This document shows, in pieces, positions 42,490 through 48,895 of a stretch of DNA of 48,895 nt (positions within the stretch are counted from its first letter, which is position 1; each line of letters begins with the position of its first letter). The DNA comes from an uncultured Bacteroidota bacterium (GTDB lineage: Bacteria; Bacteroidota; Bacteroidia; Bacteroidales; F082). Under the pieces are notes generated by a model. That model made no database searches, was not told where the DNA came from, and worked only from the letters and a program-made list of their open reading frames with translations. Both the position numbers and the translations under genes were made by a program. The stretch lies in the NCBI GenBank assembly GCA_900542475.1, contig UQNO01000015.1, positions 1-48,895 on the forward strand, in the 5' to 3' direction.

Positions 42490-44043
42490 ATGACAACATT
42501 TTCTTCTGCCGACAAACAACAACTCGAAGCACTGGGCATTTCAGTCGAACAAATTGATAATCAAATAGTTCAGTTTAAAAACGGATTTGCATTCAGCGAC
42601 TTGATCGCGCCTGCGAAAATCGGGAAAGGCATTGTCCGTTTCAACGAAAACGAGATGAACGAGCTGGCAAGCCAATTTGACGAGGACAAAAAATACTATG
42701 ACATCATCAAATTTGTGCCCGCTTCGGGTGCGGCAAGTCGAATGTTCAAAAACCTATATGCCTTCGCGGAAGAGTATAAAAGCCGTGAAATACCCGCCGA
42801 TTTTCTGAAAAAGGAAAATATAAAACCCGATTCTGTCGAGAATTTCTTCATGGGAATCCATGATTTCGCATTTTTCAACGACTTGAAATGCCTGCTTCAA
42901 GCAAAGGGCAAAGACATTGAAAAAATGTTGAAAAACAACGAGTTAGTTGAAATTACAGAGACTTTACTATATTCAGACGGCATGAACTACGGCAACCGTC
43001 CGAAAGCATTGCTGAAGTTCCACAAATACGGCGAATCGGCACGTCTTGCGATAGAGGAACATCTTGTGGAGGCTGCTGAATACAGCAACAACGGCGAGAT
43101 GGCGAAGTTGCATTTCACCGTGTCGCAGGAGCATCTCGAACTCTTCAAGAAAATTGCGGGTTATGTCGTACCGAAATACGAAAAACAATTCGGCATCAAA
43201 TACGAGATCAGTTTCTCGGTGCAGAAGACTTCAACCGACACCATCGCCGTCGATATGAACAACGAGCCGTTCCGCGACAAGAACGGCAATCTGGTGTTCC
43301 GTCCAGGCGGTCACGGCGCTTTGATACAGAACCTCAACGACTTACACAAGGAAATCATCTTCATAAAGAACATCGACAACATCGTTCCCGACCGCTTGAA
43401 AGACACCACATATAAATATAAAAAGGTGCTTGGCGGCTACCTCTTCCGCCTGCAGCAGCGACTGTTTGAGTACCTGCAACTTCTCGACGACGGCGATGTC
43501 ACCAACGACGAACTCGACGAAATCACCGCTTTCGCAAAAGACAAGCTGATGATTGACATTCCTGACTTCTTCAAGACTTATAACGAGATTGAAAAAATCG
43601 ACTTTCTTTACAACAAGCTCAACCGCCCGATGCGCGTGTGCGGCATGGTGAAAAACGAGGGCGAGCCAGGCGGGGGGCCTTATTTCACCCGCAACAGCAG
43701 CGATGAGGTCTCGCTCCAGATAGTGGAATCGTCGCAAATCGACCACAAAAACGAGAAGCAGGAAGCGATGTTCCGCTCATCAACCCATTTCAATCCTGTC
43801 GATTTGGTATGCGCCACCCAAGATTTCAAGGGCAACCCGTTCAATCTACCGGATTACGTTGACCCCGAAACAGGCTTTATCTCGCTGAAATCGAAAGACG
43901 GCAAAGACCTGAAAGCCATGGAGCTCCCCGGCCTTTGGAACGGTGCCATGGCCGACTGGATCACCATCTTCGTCGAAGTCCCGATTCTGACATTTAACCC
44001 GGTGAAGACGGTGAATGATCTGTTGAGGGAGACGCATCAGTAG
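42490..44043 (+). CDS. DUF4301 protein (517 aa)
   Basis: Bacteroidota-specific DUF4301 protein. KFVPASGAASRMFKNLYAF near residue 78 looks like the glycine-rich nucleotide loop of sugar-nucleotide pyrophosphorylases. VFRPGGHGALIQNLNDL near residue 272 resembles the GGHGAL loop of UDP-sugar pyrophosphorylases. A nucleotidyltransferase-like fold is therefore likely; substrate unknown. Start ATG at 42490 is chosen because the promoter lies between it and the longer frame start. Full length, single gene. Confidence 0.85.
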   Translation: MTTFSSADKQQLEALGISVEQIDNQIVQFKNGFAFSDLIAPAKIGKGIVRFNENEMNELASQFDEDKKYYDIIKFVPASGAASRMFKNLYAFAEEYKSREIPADFLKKENIKPDSVENFFMGIHDFAFFNDLKCLLQAKGKDIEKMLKNNELVEITETLLYSDGMNYGNRPKALLKFHKYGESARLAIEEHLVEAAEYSNNGEMAKLHFTVSQEHLELFKKIAGYVVPKYEKQFGIKYEISFSVQKTSTDTIAVDMNNEPFRDKNGNLVFRPGGHGALIQNLNDLHKEIIFIKNIDNIVPDRLKDTTYKYKKVLGGYLFRLQQRLFEYLQLLDDGDVTNDELDEITAFAKDKLMIDIPDFFKTYNEIEKIDFLYNKLNRPMRVCGMVKNEGEPGGGPYFTRNSSDEVSLQIVESSQIDHKNEKQEAMFRSSTHFNPVDLVCATQDFKGNPFNLPDYVDPETGFISLKSKDGKDLKAMELPGLWNGAMADWITIFVEVPILTFNPVKTVNDLLRETHQ

Positions 44044-44093
44044 TTTTTGCAAAACTTCTATGCAAATTTTGCATAAATCTCTCAAAAAACATG

Positions 44094-44138
44094 TATCTTT
44101 GCATTGTCAAATTAAACAAATTATATTAAGAAACAGAC
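44094..44138 (+). promoter_or_regulatory. 45-nt promoter-leader module, copy 2
   Basis: Begins with TATCTTTG and matches 41 of 45 bases with the complement of 36147-36191 ahead of the CsgG-like operon, including TGTCAAATTAAACAAAT and TATTAAGAAACAGA. The match continues past the expected transcription start, so promoter and 5' RNA end are both conserved. Confidence 0.7.
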
Positions 44139-44225
44139 AGTTATAAAACTATAAAGACATATAATTAAGGCGTTTTCGCTTTTAAATATTGTAGAGGTGT
44201 GTAATGGTACACCTCTATATTTTTA
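44102..44225 (+). ncRNA. Possible small RNA of about 120 nt
   Basis: A promoter (44094-44101) and a terminator (44192-44225) bracket about 120 nt with no reading frame of note. A separate weaker -7-like box (TAATTTTA, about 44260) before the WYL gene suggests the two are distinct transcripts. Alternatively the hairpin is a leader attenuator of the WYL gene. Confidence 0.35.
44192..44225 (+). terminator. TAGAG-family terminator hairpin
   Basis: TAGAGGTGT (44192-44200) pairs with ACACCTCTA (44209-44217), followed by a T-rich run. Confidence 0.7.
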
Positions 44226-44283
44226 ATTCGAAGTGATTGTATTTTAGGATTTTTTGTAATTTTACATCGTTAAAACTCAATAT

Positions 44284-45195
44284 ATGATAGTCGATAAAAT
44301 CAAACGCTACGTCTGGCTCCTTGACACTATCTACCGCTCTGGAGAAACAGGCATCACTTTCGATGAAATAAACGAAAAATGGCAACACTACGATTTGCTT
44401 TCAGAGGGCGAGCGTTACCCTAAGCGCACTTTTGAGCAACACAAAGACGAGATCCAAAACATCTTCAATGTTGAGATCTGCTGCGACCGCAAAACCAATC
44501 GCTACTATATTGACGACCGGGATGAACTCCTCAACAATAATCTGGTTTTAAGGTGGCTCATCAACACCTTCAATCTCAACAATATCATTGGTCAGAGCAA
44601 AAGTCTCAAGGATAGAATTAGTCTTGAGGAGATTCCGGCAGGTCAGGAGCAACTTATCGACATCATCGACCTGATGAACAACAGCCACACCTTCGACATG
44701 GAATATCAAAAGTTCTATTCCGAAGACAAGCAGCTGTATAAAAACATGGAGCCTTATGGCGTTCACATATTCCAGCGTCGCTGGTACGTGTTGGCTTATA
44801 ATCCTCAAAACGACACGCTTCACACTTATGCACTTGATCGTATCGTCAACTTGAAGAAAAACGACAAAGCTTTTAAGATGCCGTCCAATTTCTCAGTCAG
44901 CGACTTTTTCAGCGATTGCTATGGAATTATCAAAGATGAAACACCAGCCCAGCGCATCATCTTGAAAGCCGATAATTTCCAAGCTAAATACCTCAAAACT
45001 CTGCCGCTCCACGACTCCCAGAAAATCGTATCTGAAGACAAAAATTTCACTGTTTTCTCATATTATTTAAGACCAACTTTCGATTTCAAACAGAAGGTGC
45101 TTTCCTATATGGGAAATGTGGAAATTGTTGAGCCTCAATCCTTCAGATTAGAGATAATTGAGACAATCGATGAGATGAGAGAACTATACAAATAA
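44284..45195 (+). CDS. WYL-domain transcriptional regulator (303 aa)
   Basis: N-terminal winged-helix domain (residues 1-80: VDKIKRYVWLLDTIYRSGET, then RYPKRTFEQHKDEIQ). A WYL domain follows at about 125-215, with PYGVHIFQRRWYVLAY, where the WYL-type ligand patch lies, and YALDRIVNL. A C-terminal WCX-like domain ends IIETIDEMRELYK. Such regulators often bind nucleic-acid ligands and repress phage-defence or DNA-repair loci. The two unusual genes downstream are candidates for regulation, but each has its own promoter box. Confidence 0.88.
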   Translation: MIVDKIKRYVWLLDTIYRSGETGITFDEINEKWQHYDLLSEGERYPKRTFEQHKDEIQNIFNVEICCDRKTNRYYIDDRDELLNNNLVLRWLINTFNLNNIIGQSKSLKDRISLEEIPAGQEQLIDIIDLMNNSHTFDMEYQKFYSEDKQLYKNMEPYGVHIFQRRWYVLAYNPQNDTLHTYALDRIVNLKKNDKAFKMPSNFSVSDFFSDCYGIIKDETPAQRIILKADNFQAKYLKTLPLHDSQKIVSEDKNFTVFSYYLRPTFDFKQKVLSYMGNVEIVEPQSFRLEIIETIDEMRELYK

Positions 45196-45208
45196 TTTGC
45201 TTCCACAT

Positions 45209-45237
45209 TATATTTGCACTAGCATATAGTAAATTTG
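45209..45237 (+). promoter_or_regulatory. Tandem -7 boxes before the UDG-like gene
   Basis: TATATTTG (45209-45216) and TAAATTTG (45230-45237) lie between the WYL stop and the next start, the second 19 nt before the ATG. Confidence 0.55.
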
Positions 45238-45256
45238 CAGAAAAAAACTATTTATC

Positions 45257-46033
45257 ATGATGCCAATTATTAAAAACTATCATGACTATTTAACAGAAAT
45301 CAAGAAGTTGTTTTTCGAATACGAGGAAAATCATCGTGGTGCTAACGACATATTTTCAAATATCATTAGGCGAGGTTTTGCTATTCCTGCCAACATAAAA
45401 TTAAATGGTGTTGAAGTGCTTATATGTGGCATTAATCCATCATTTCCCAAGAAAACACCGTTTTGTGATATATATCCAGAGATAGAAATTACCATAAAAG
45501 ACACAAGAGAATATTGGAAAAACATGCGCGAAAATATTATAAATGACATTCCAATAAGTATTGTTGAACACATTGATTTATTTGCATTAAAAGAATCCGT
45601 TCAAGATTTGCTCAAAAAAAGTGTAAAGAATAGTGATAATTGTATCAGATTTTTAATTACAAATTTATGGTTAACTCAACAATTAATCGAAATTATTTCA
45701 CCCAAGTTAATAATAGTAGCTAATAAAGGACAATGGGGATATTGGGGTATTCTTGACAATTTATATTGGATGGGTTACAAATTCAAAAAGGAACCAGTAA
45801 AAGTATATTCGGAAAAAATGCAATTGTTGGAAATAGAAGGTTTGAAAGATACCATTTATGAAAATGGACTGTTCAAAAATGGACCAATAGGAAAAATAGA
45901 ATCTAATTTTGAAACAAGATTGTCAGAAACCAAAGTTTTGTTTACTTTATTTCAAACTGGAAGACATAAATGCCAAGAATCTGAAAGGATAAAACCAGGT
46001 ATGATTAGCGATATTCTTACGAATTATTGTTAG
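45257..46033 (+). CDS. Possible uracil-DNA-glycosylase-fold protein (258 aa)
   Basis: Not firmly recognised. The block VEVLICGINPSFPKKTPFCD near residue 50 resembles the GxNP catalytic loop of the UDG superfamily (as in TDG/MUG). ISPKLIIVANKGQWGYWGI near residue 150 fits the following core strand of that fold. The usual C-terminal H-S-P-like loop is not clear; LFQTGRHKCQ is a possible counterpart. The gene is markedly AT-rich compared with neighbours, a sign of recent transfer. It lies between the WYL regulator and an unknown gene, and has its own promoter and terminator. It could be a DNA-modification, repair or defence protein. Confidence 0.5.
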   Translation: MMPIIKNYHDYLTEIKKLFFEYEENHRGANDIFSNIIRRGFAIPANIKLNGVEVLICGINPSFPKKTPFCDIYPEIEITIKDTREYWKNMRENIINDIPISIVEHIDLFALKESVQDLLKKSVKNSDNCIRFLITNLWLTQQLIEIISPKLIIVANKGQWGYWGILDNLYWMGYKFKKEPVKVYSEKMQLLEIEGLKDTIYENGLFKNGPIGKIESNFETRLSETKVLFTLFQTGRHKCQESERIKPGMISDILTNYC

Positions 46034-46058
46034 CAAGTTGTATTCATAATAATAGTTC

Positions 46059-46095
46059 AGGCTTCCACATTGGTTTTGTGGAAGCCTTTTCTATT
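46059..46095 (+). terminator. Terminator of the UDG-like gene
   Basis: AGGCTTCCACA (46059-46069) pairs perfectly with TGTGGAAGCCT (46077-46087), followed by TTTTCTATTTTT. That T tract contains the -7 box of the next gene (TATTTTTG, 46092-46099). Confidence 0.9.
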
Positions 46096-46099
46096 TTTG
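46092..46099 (+). promoter_or_regulatory. -7 box of the 328-aa gene
   Basis: TATTTTTG in the tail of the preceding terminator, 21 nt before the ATG. Confidence 0.65.
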
Positions 46100-46120
46100 C
46101 CTCGTAATAAAAATTGTACC

Positions 46121-47107
46121 ATGAATATCAAACAATATACTCTCGACAATAGCGACTCAAGCATCGACATAATCAAGCATCTGGTAAACACCTTAACACC
46201 CGAGCAGCTTGTTGAACTTCGTGCCGCAACCGACAACGAAGATGTTTGGTTTTACACCAACAGCAAAATCAACGCCAAAACTTCTAATGAAGTCAAAACT
46301 GTCAACGTTCCGCTTCAGCAGTTGCTCGACGATTTCAACAATCCTCGCAGTGGCAAAGTCCATAAAGCACGTCGTGAACTGAAAAAGCGATTCGAAGCCC
46401 AGTCGTTTGCAGATCAAGAAACTATCATCGCCGCTTTTATGACCAAAGCCTCTAAGACCGATGTTGTCTGGTGTGCAAAATACTTCGTCGAAAACTATGC
46501 AGAAACGGTCGTATATCAAGGACAACAGTTTGATGTCGTTGGCTATATGTTTTGGAAAGATGAGTATCTTGATGTGATACAACATCATTGGGAACACGAT
46601 ATGGATAACTATAAGTTATTGAAAGCCATCGTTTTATTCGATTCTGCCGAGTATTTGAAAGAGCAAATCAGGCTTATTGAATTAGAAGCTCCTGGCATCA
46701 TCGACCGCCCATCATATTCAAGCCTTTTATTGAAAGTATGCGAGGACAAAAGCTCTCTGCTTCCGAAAGAGCGCCTTACTCCACCACAATATGCCTATAT
46801 CGCTGCCAAAACAGGACGCAATATCACTCCAGAAGAAGCTTCTGCCGCTCTCGTTTGGGCAGTCAATAATGAATCTCGCTGGAGTTTCAATTTTAATCGT
46901 AATCTCCAAGGCCATCTCATCTTCCGTGATTTCAAATACAGCACTCTTGGACTCTCACTTTGGTCGCTTTCAAAACTCGGTTATTCCGACATCATCATAG
47001 CTTTCAATGAATGGATAAAACAAGTGATTGCGAAACTGGAATCTCTAAAAGAAATTGACAATAATGTTATTGACAAAACAATCAAAGAAATGATCTCATT
47101 ATTATAA
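46121..47107 (+). CDS. Hypothetical soluble protein (328 aa)
   Basis: Family not recognised. No signal peptide or membrane helix. The N terminus (DIIKHLVNTLTPEQLVELRA) is helical, followed by an acidic DNEDVWFY. A central stretch has ARRELKKRFEAQSFADQETI and VWCAKYFVENYAETVVYQGQ. The middle and C-terminal parts look like helical pairs (HEAT-like spacing), so a protein-binding scaffold is possible. ATG at 46121 is preferred to the longer frame, which starts inside the terminator of the previous gene. Codon use is closer to the core genes than that of the UDG-like gene. Confidence 0.6.
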   Translation: MNIKQYTLDNSDSSIDIIKHLVNTLTPEQLVELRAATDNEDVWFYTNSKINAKTSNEVKTVNVPLQQLLDDFNNPRSGKVHKARRELKKRFEAQSFADQETIIAAFMTKASKTDVVWCAKYFVENYAETVVYQGQQFDVVGYMFWKDEYLDVIQHHWEHDMDNYKLLKAIVLFDSAEYLKEQIRLIELEAPGIIDRPSYSSLLLKVCEDKSSLLPKERLTPPQYAYIAAKTGRNITPEEASAALVWAVNNESRWSFNFNRNLQGHLIFRDFKYSTLGLSLWSLSKLGYSDIIIAFNEWIKQVIAKLESLKEIDNNVIDKTIKEMISLL

Positions 47108-47329
47108 AACTATTAAAAACGTAAATTTGTGTCATAATCTAAAAATCTTAGTAATTCATTGCCCAACCTTCGTCTCCTTCACCCCTATTCCATTCAAACT
47201 TGGTACGACCATGGTACTAATTTGATACGACATTGCCTTAACCACCTTCAGCGGCTACCTTAATGGCTTTAACGGCGTTAAAGTCATTAACGCCCTTAAG
47301 GTTGCCGCCTTAAAGAGATTAAAGCCGAC
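47108..47329. other. Spacer with nested palindrome
   Basis: No gene seen. It holds nested inverted repeats: GGCTACCTTAA (47253-47263) with TTAAGGTTGCC (47296-47306), and inside it TAATGGCTTTAAC (47261-47273) with GTTAAAGTCATTA (47277-47289). The inner and outer stems share three bases. Confidence 0.6.
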
Positions 47330-47491
47330 TTATGATCGGTTCTTTTTCTCCACTACCCTTTTCCAAACCTCGCCAAAATACTCATTTACTGTCATTTTTC
47401 CTGGCTTGCTAACACCGTTCATCACAGAATACGGCTGCGATGGTTCATTCACCATCGGCACAACATTTTCCAAATTCTCGTAATTCTTCAT
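47330..47491 (-). CDS. Small protein with MTVNEYF motif, antitoxin-like (53 aa)
   Basis: A 53-codon frame coding MKNYENLENVVPMVNEPSQP, then KPGKMTVNEYFGEVWKRVVE and a basic end. The G-x-MT-x-EYF-x-x-V pattern resembles short Bacteroidota proteins found next to toxin-like genes, but I cannot name the family. A TAATTTTG box (complement of 47512-47519) lies 20 nt upstream. It is divergent from the RES-domain gene, sharing a spacer of 99 nt, so a link between the two is possible. Confidence 0.6.
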   Translation of the reverse strand: MKNYENLENVVPMVNEPSQPYSVMNGVSKPGKMTVNEYFGEVWKRVVEKKNRS

Positions 47492-47562
47492 AAACTTAAT
47501 TCTTCTTTTTGCAAAATTACAATTAATTACTCATTTATGTGGCCCCTGTTTATAAAATTAAT

Positions 47563-47570
47563 TAACTTTG
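47563..47570 (+). promoter_or_regulatory. -7 box of the RES-domain gene
   Basis: TAACTTTG, 20 nt before the ATG at 47591. Divergent from the box at 47512-47519. Confidence 0.6.
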
Positions 47571-47590
47571 TACTTGTTTAATTTTCAACC

Positions 47591-48782
47591 ATGACTAAAG
47601 ACGAATTCATTCAAAAAGTTCAGGACAGCTTACCTATCGAAAGAAAAACCGATGATTTTCTTGAAGATGTTAATAATACCTATAAAGGGTTTATTGACGA
47701 CATTAAAACCATCGACAATAATGTCTTCAAAAGTATAGAAGATAAAAACACTAATAATACAAAAAGTTAAAGAAAGTTCAGACATAATACAATCTGTCAT
47801 CAAACAACACCTCGATGGTAGTCATGGCGAAGCGTATGCATTATTGAAAAACAATATTACCAATCCAGATGGATCTTTAAAAATTGGTGTCATTACTATA
47901 GACAAAACCCAAAACAATAAAAAGCATTATTACCGGGCTAGGATTGATGACTGCACGGTAAAATCATATCAGGATATGTTTCATATACCAAATAACAAAC
48001 GTGAAATCATCAAAACTGAACGTTTTAGTGCATTAGGCTATCCTTGTTTGTATTTAGGCAATTCGGTATATGATTGTTGGGAGGAATTGGGACGTCCTTC
48101 TTTTGACGATTTGTGTTTTTCAGGTTACAAAGTCGTTGAAAGTTTTAAAGTTTATGATTTAAGAAAACCAACTAAAGAAGACTTTGACAATTATGATCTA
48201 TTAAGCATTTTAGAACGTTTGGTCTATGTCATTGCCTGCCAGTTTAAAGTTCTGCATAAAGATGGTCATTTTAAGCCAGAATATATTATCCCACAACTAA
48301 TCCTTGAATTGATTATAACTTCAAATAGAAAGAAAAAAGAAACCGAATCCAGCCCTTATGCATTGGCATGGGGAGTAGCTTACACTTCAACACATTTAGC
48401 AAATGATTTTCCATATAAAGAAGAGTTTTTAGAAAATATAGCAATTCCTGTAATTGACACAAAGAATATGTATTGTAATATATTGATGTCACTATTTGAA
48501 ATATCAGATCCAATACGATATCGATATGAGGAACTCAAAGAGAACAACAATGTACCTCATTGGAATAGTTTTAATACAGATAAGCTCCAAGATACCTATG
48601 AATACACTAAATTGGGTTTCATCGAAAGACGTTTAAAAGAGAATACTAAATACAATCAGTCTTCATATATTGCAATAGATAGTCCTGATGTAATAACATT
48701 ACCGGCAAAAGGAGGTTCGGGAACTATAATAATTAAATCAAATGATACTTGGTCTCTCTCTGTAAATGATAAGGGTGTTTGA
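47591..48782 (+). pseudogene. RES-domain protein, frameshifted in an A tract, with BACON-like tail
   Basis: The ATG at 47591 opens a 59-codon frame (MTKDEFIQKVQDSLPIERKT...) ending at TAA 47768-47770. The next frame takes over in place and continues VKESSDIIQSVIKQHLDGSH, then the RES domain: HYYRARIDD, NNKREIIKTERFSALGYPC, YLGNSVYDCWEELGRPSF. Dropping one A from the A5 tract at 47761-47765 would fuse them into about 396 residues. The second frame has no ATG of its own. RES proteins are NAD-degrading toxins in RES-Xre pairs; no Xre partner is seen. The last 30 residues (PDVITLPAKGGSGTIIIKSN) look like the start of a BACON domain. It may be a true mutation, phase variation or a sequencing error. 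Confidence 0.6.
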
Positions 48783-48867
48783 AACACCTTCCTGTCAAAA
48801 ACCATAGAAAAAGGAACAAAAAACATAATAAACTTACTTTATAAGGTAAACTTTCAAAAATTTTTAT

Positions 48868-48875
48868 TATCTTTG
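48868..48875 (+). promoter_or_regulatory. -7 box at the window end
   Basis: TATCTTTG followed by GCAGCG; it should start a gene lying beyond the window. Confidence 0.6.
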
Positions 48876-48895
48876 CAGCGTAATTTTAAATGTTG

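Noticed and set aside
1..48895. tRNA genes
   Set aside because: I looked for T-arm GGTTCGAATCC-type words with matching acceptor stems and found none I could support by eye.

Overview
The window looks like a chromosomal piece of a member of the Bacteroidota, most likely order Bacteroidales. Three things point there. Nearly every intergenic region carries the Bacteroidota -7 promoter box TAnnTTTG, and starts usually follow A-rich tracts rather than Shine-Dalgarno sites. Several gene families are typical of the group: a large outer-membrane putative porin, a BT_3928-like DoxX protein, DUF1599, DUF4301, DUF6175 and a very long ribosomal protein S1. There is also a lipid A acyltransferase, so the cell is Gram-negative. 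Pyruvate phosphate dikinase, ATP-dependent PEP carboxykinase and NADP glutamate dehydrogenase together fit an anaerobic fermentative, probably host-associated life. No species is assigned.

Bases 1-31500 are mostly ordinary core genome. The window opens on the 3' end of a 5S rRNA with its terminator. There follow a porin facing a TerB-DnaJ protein, ppdK, an alpha/beta hydrolase, a lipid A acyltransferase, pckA and a secreted beta-helix protein. Three poorly known genes at 11.3-13.4 kb include a membrane-anchored HTH-like protein and a glycine-rich protein. The minus-strand block dnaN, prmA, tpiA comes next, then a small XRE/membrane-protein pair and an operon DUF1599 - DoxX protein - oppB-type permease. 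This operon is divergent from folP-cdaA (c-di-AMP synthesis). Then come gdhA, a minus-strand group (guaA, YitT protein, periplasmic binding-fold protein, MORN lipoprotein), idi and ychF.

Bases 31500-48895 are an accessory region with many decayed genes between a few intact islands. A four-gene operon (32519-35722) of secreted proteins includes a CsgG-like and a DUF6175-like protein; it is driven from a distant promoter across a leader containing a 184-nt inverted repeat. Around it lie remnants of a four-helix-bundle protein, a DnaQ-like exonuclease tail, a frameshifted tyrosine phosphatase, a truncated K+/H+ antiporter joined tail to tail with a Bro-N fragment, and a KilA-N fragment. rpsA, a small GNAT protein, a GH29 fucosidase lipoprotein and a DUF4301 protein sit between these. 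The right end has a WYL regulator, a possible uracil-DNA-glycosylase-fold protein, an unknown 328-aa protein, a 53-aa ORF, and a frameshifted RES-domain gene with a BACON-like tail.

Two families of short repeats run through the window. One is a set of TAGAG-type hairpins that act as terminators. The other is a GTCATTTCGA-type inverted repeat of about 110-130 nt, whose arms supply the last codons of folP and idi. The strongest candidates for undescribed biology are the CsgG-like operon with its structured leader, a 45-nt promoter-leader module shared between that operon and a possible small RNA ahead of the WYL locus, and a noncoding terminator-bearing element present twice.
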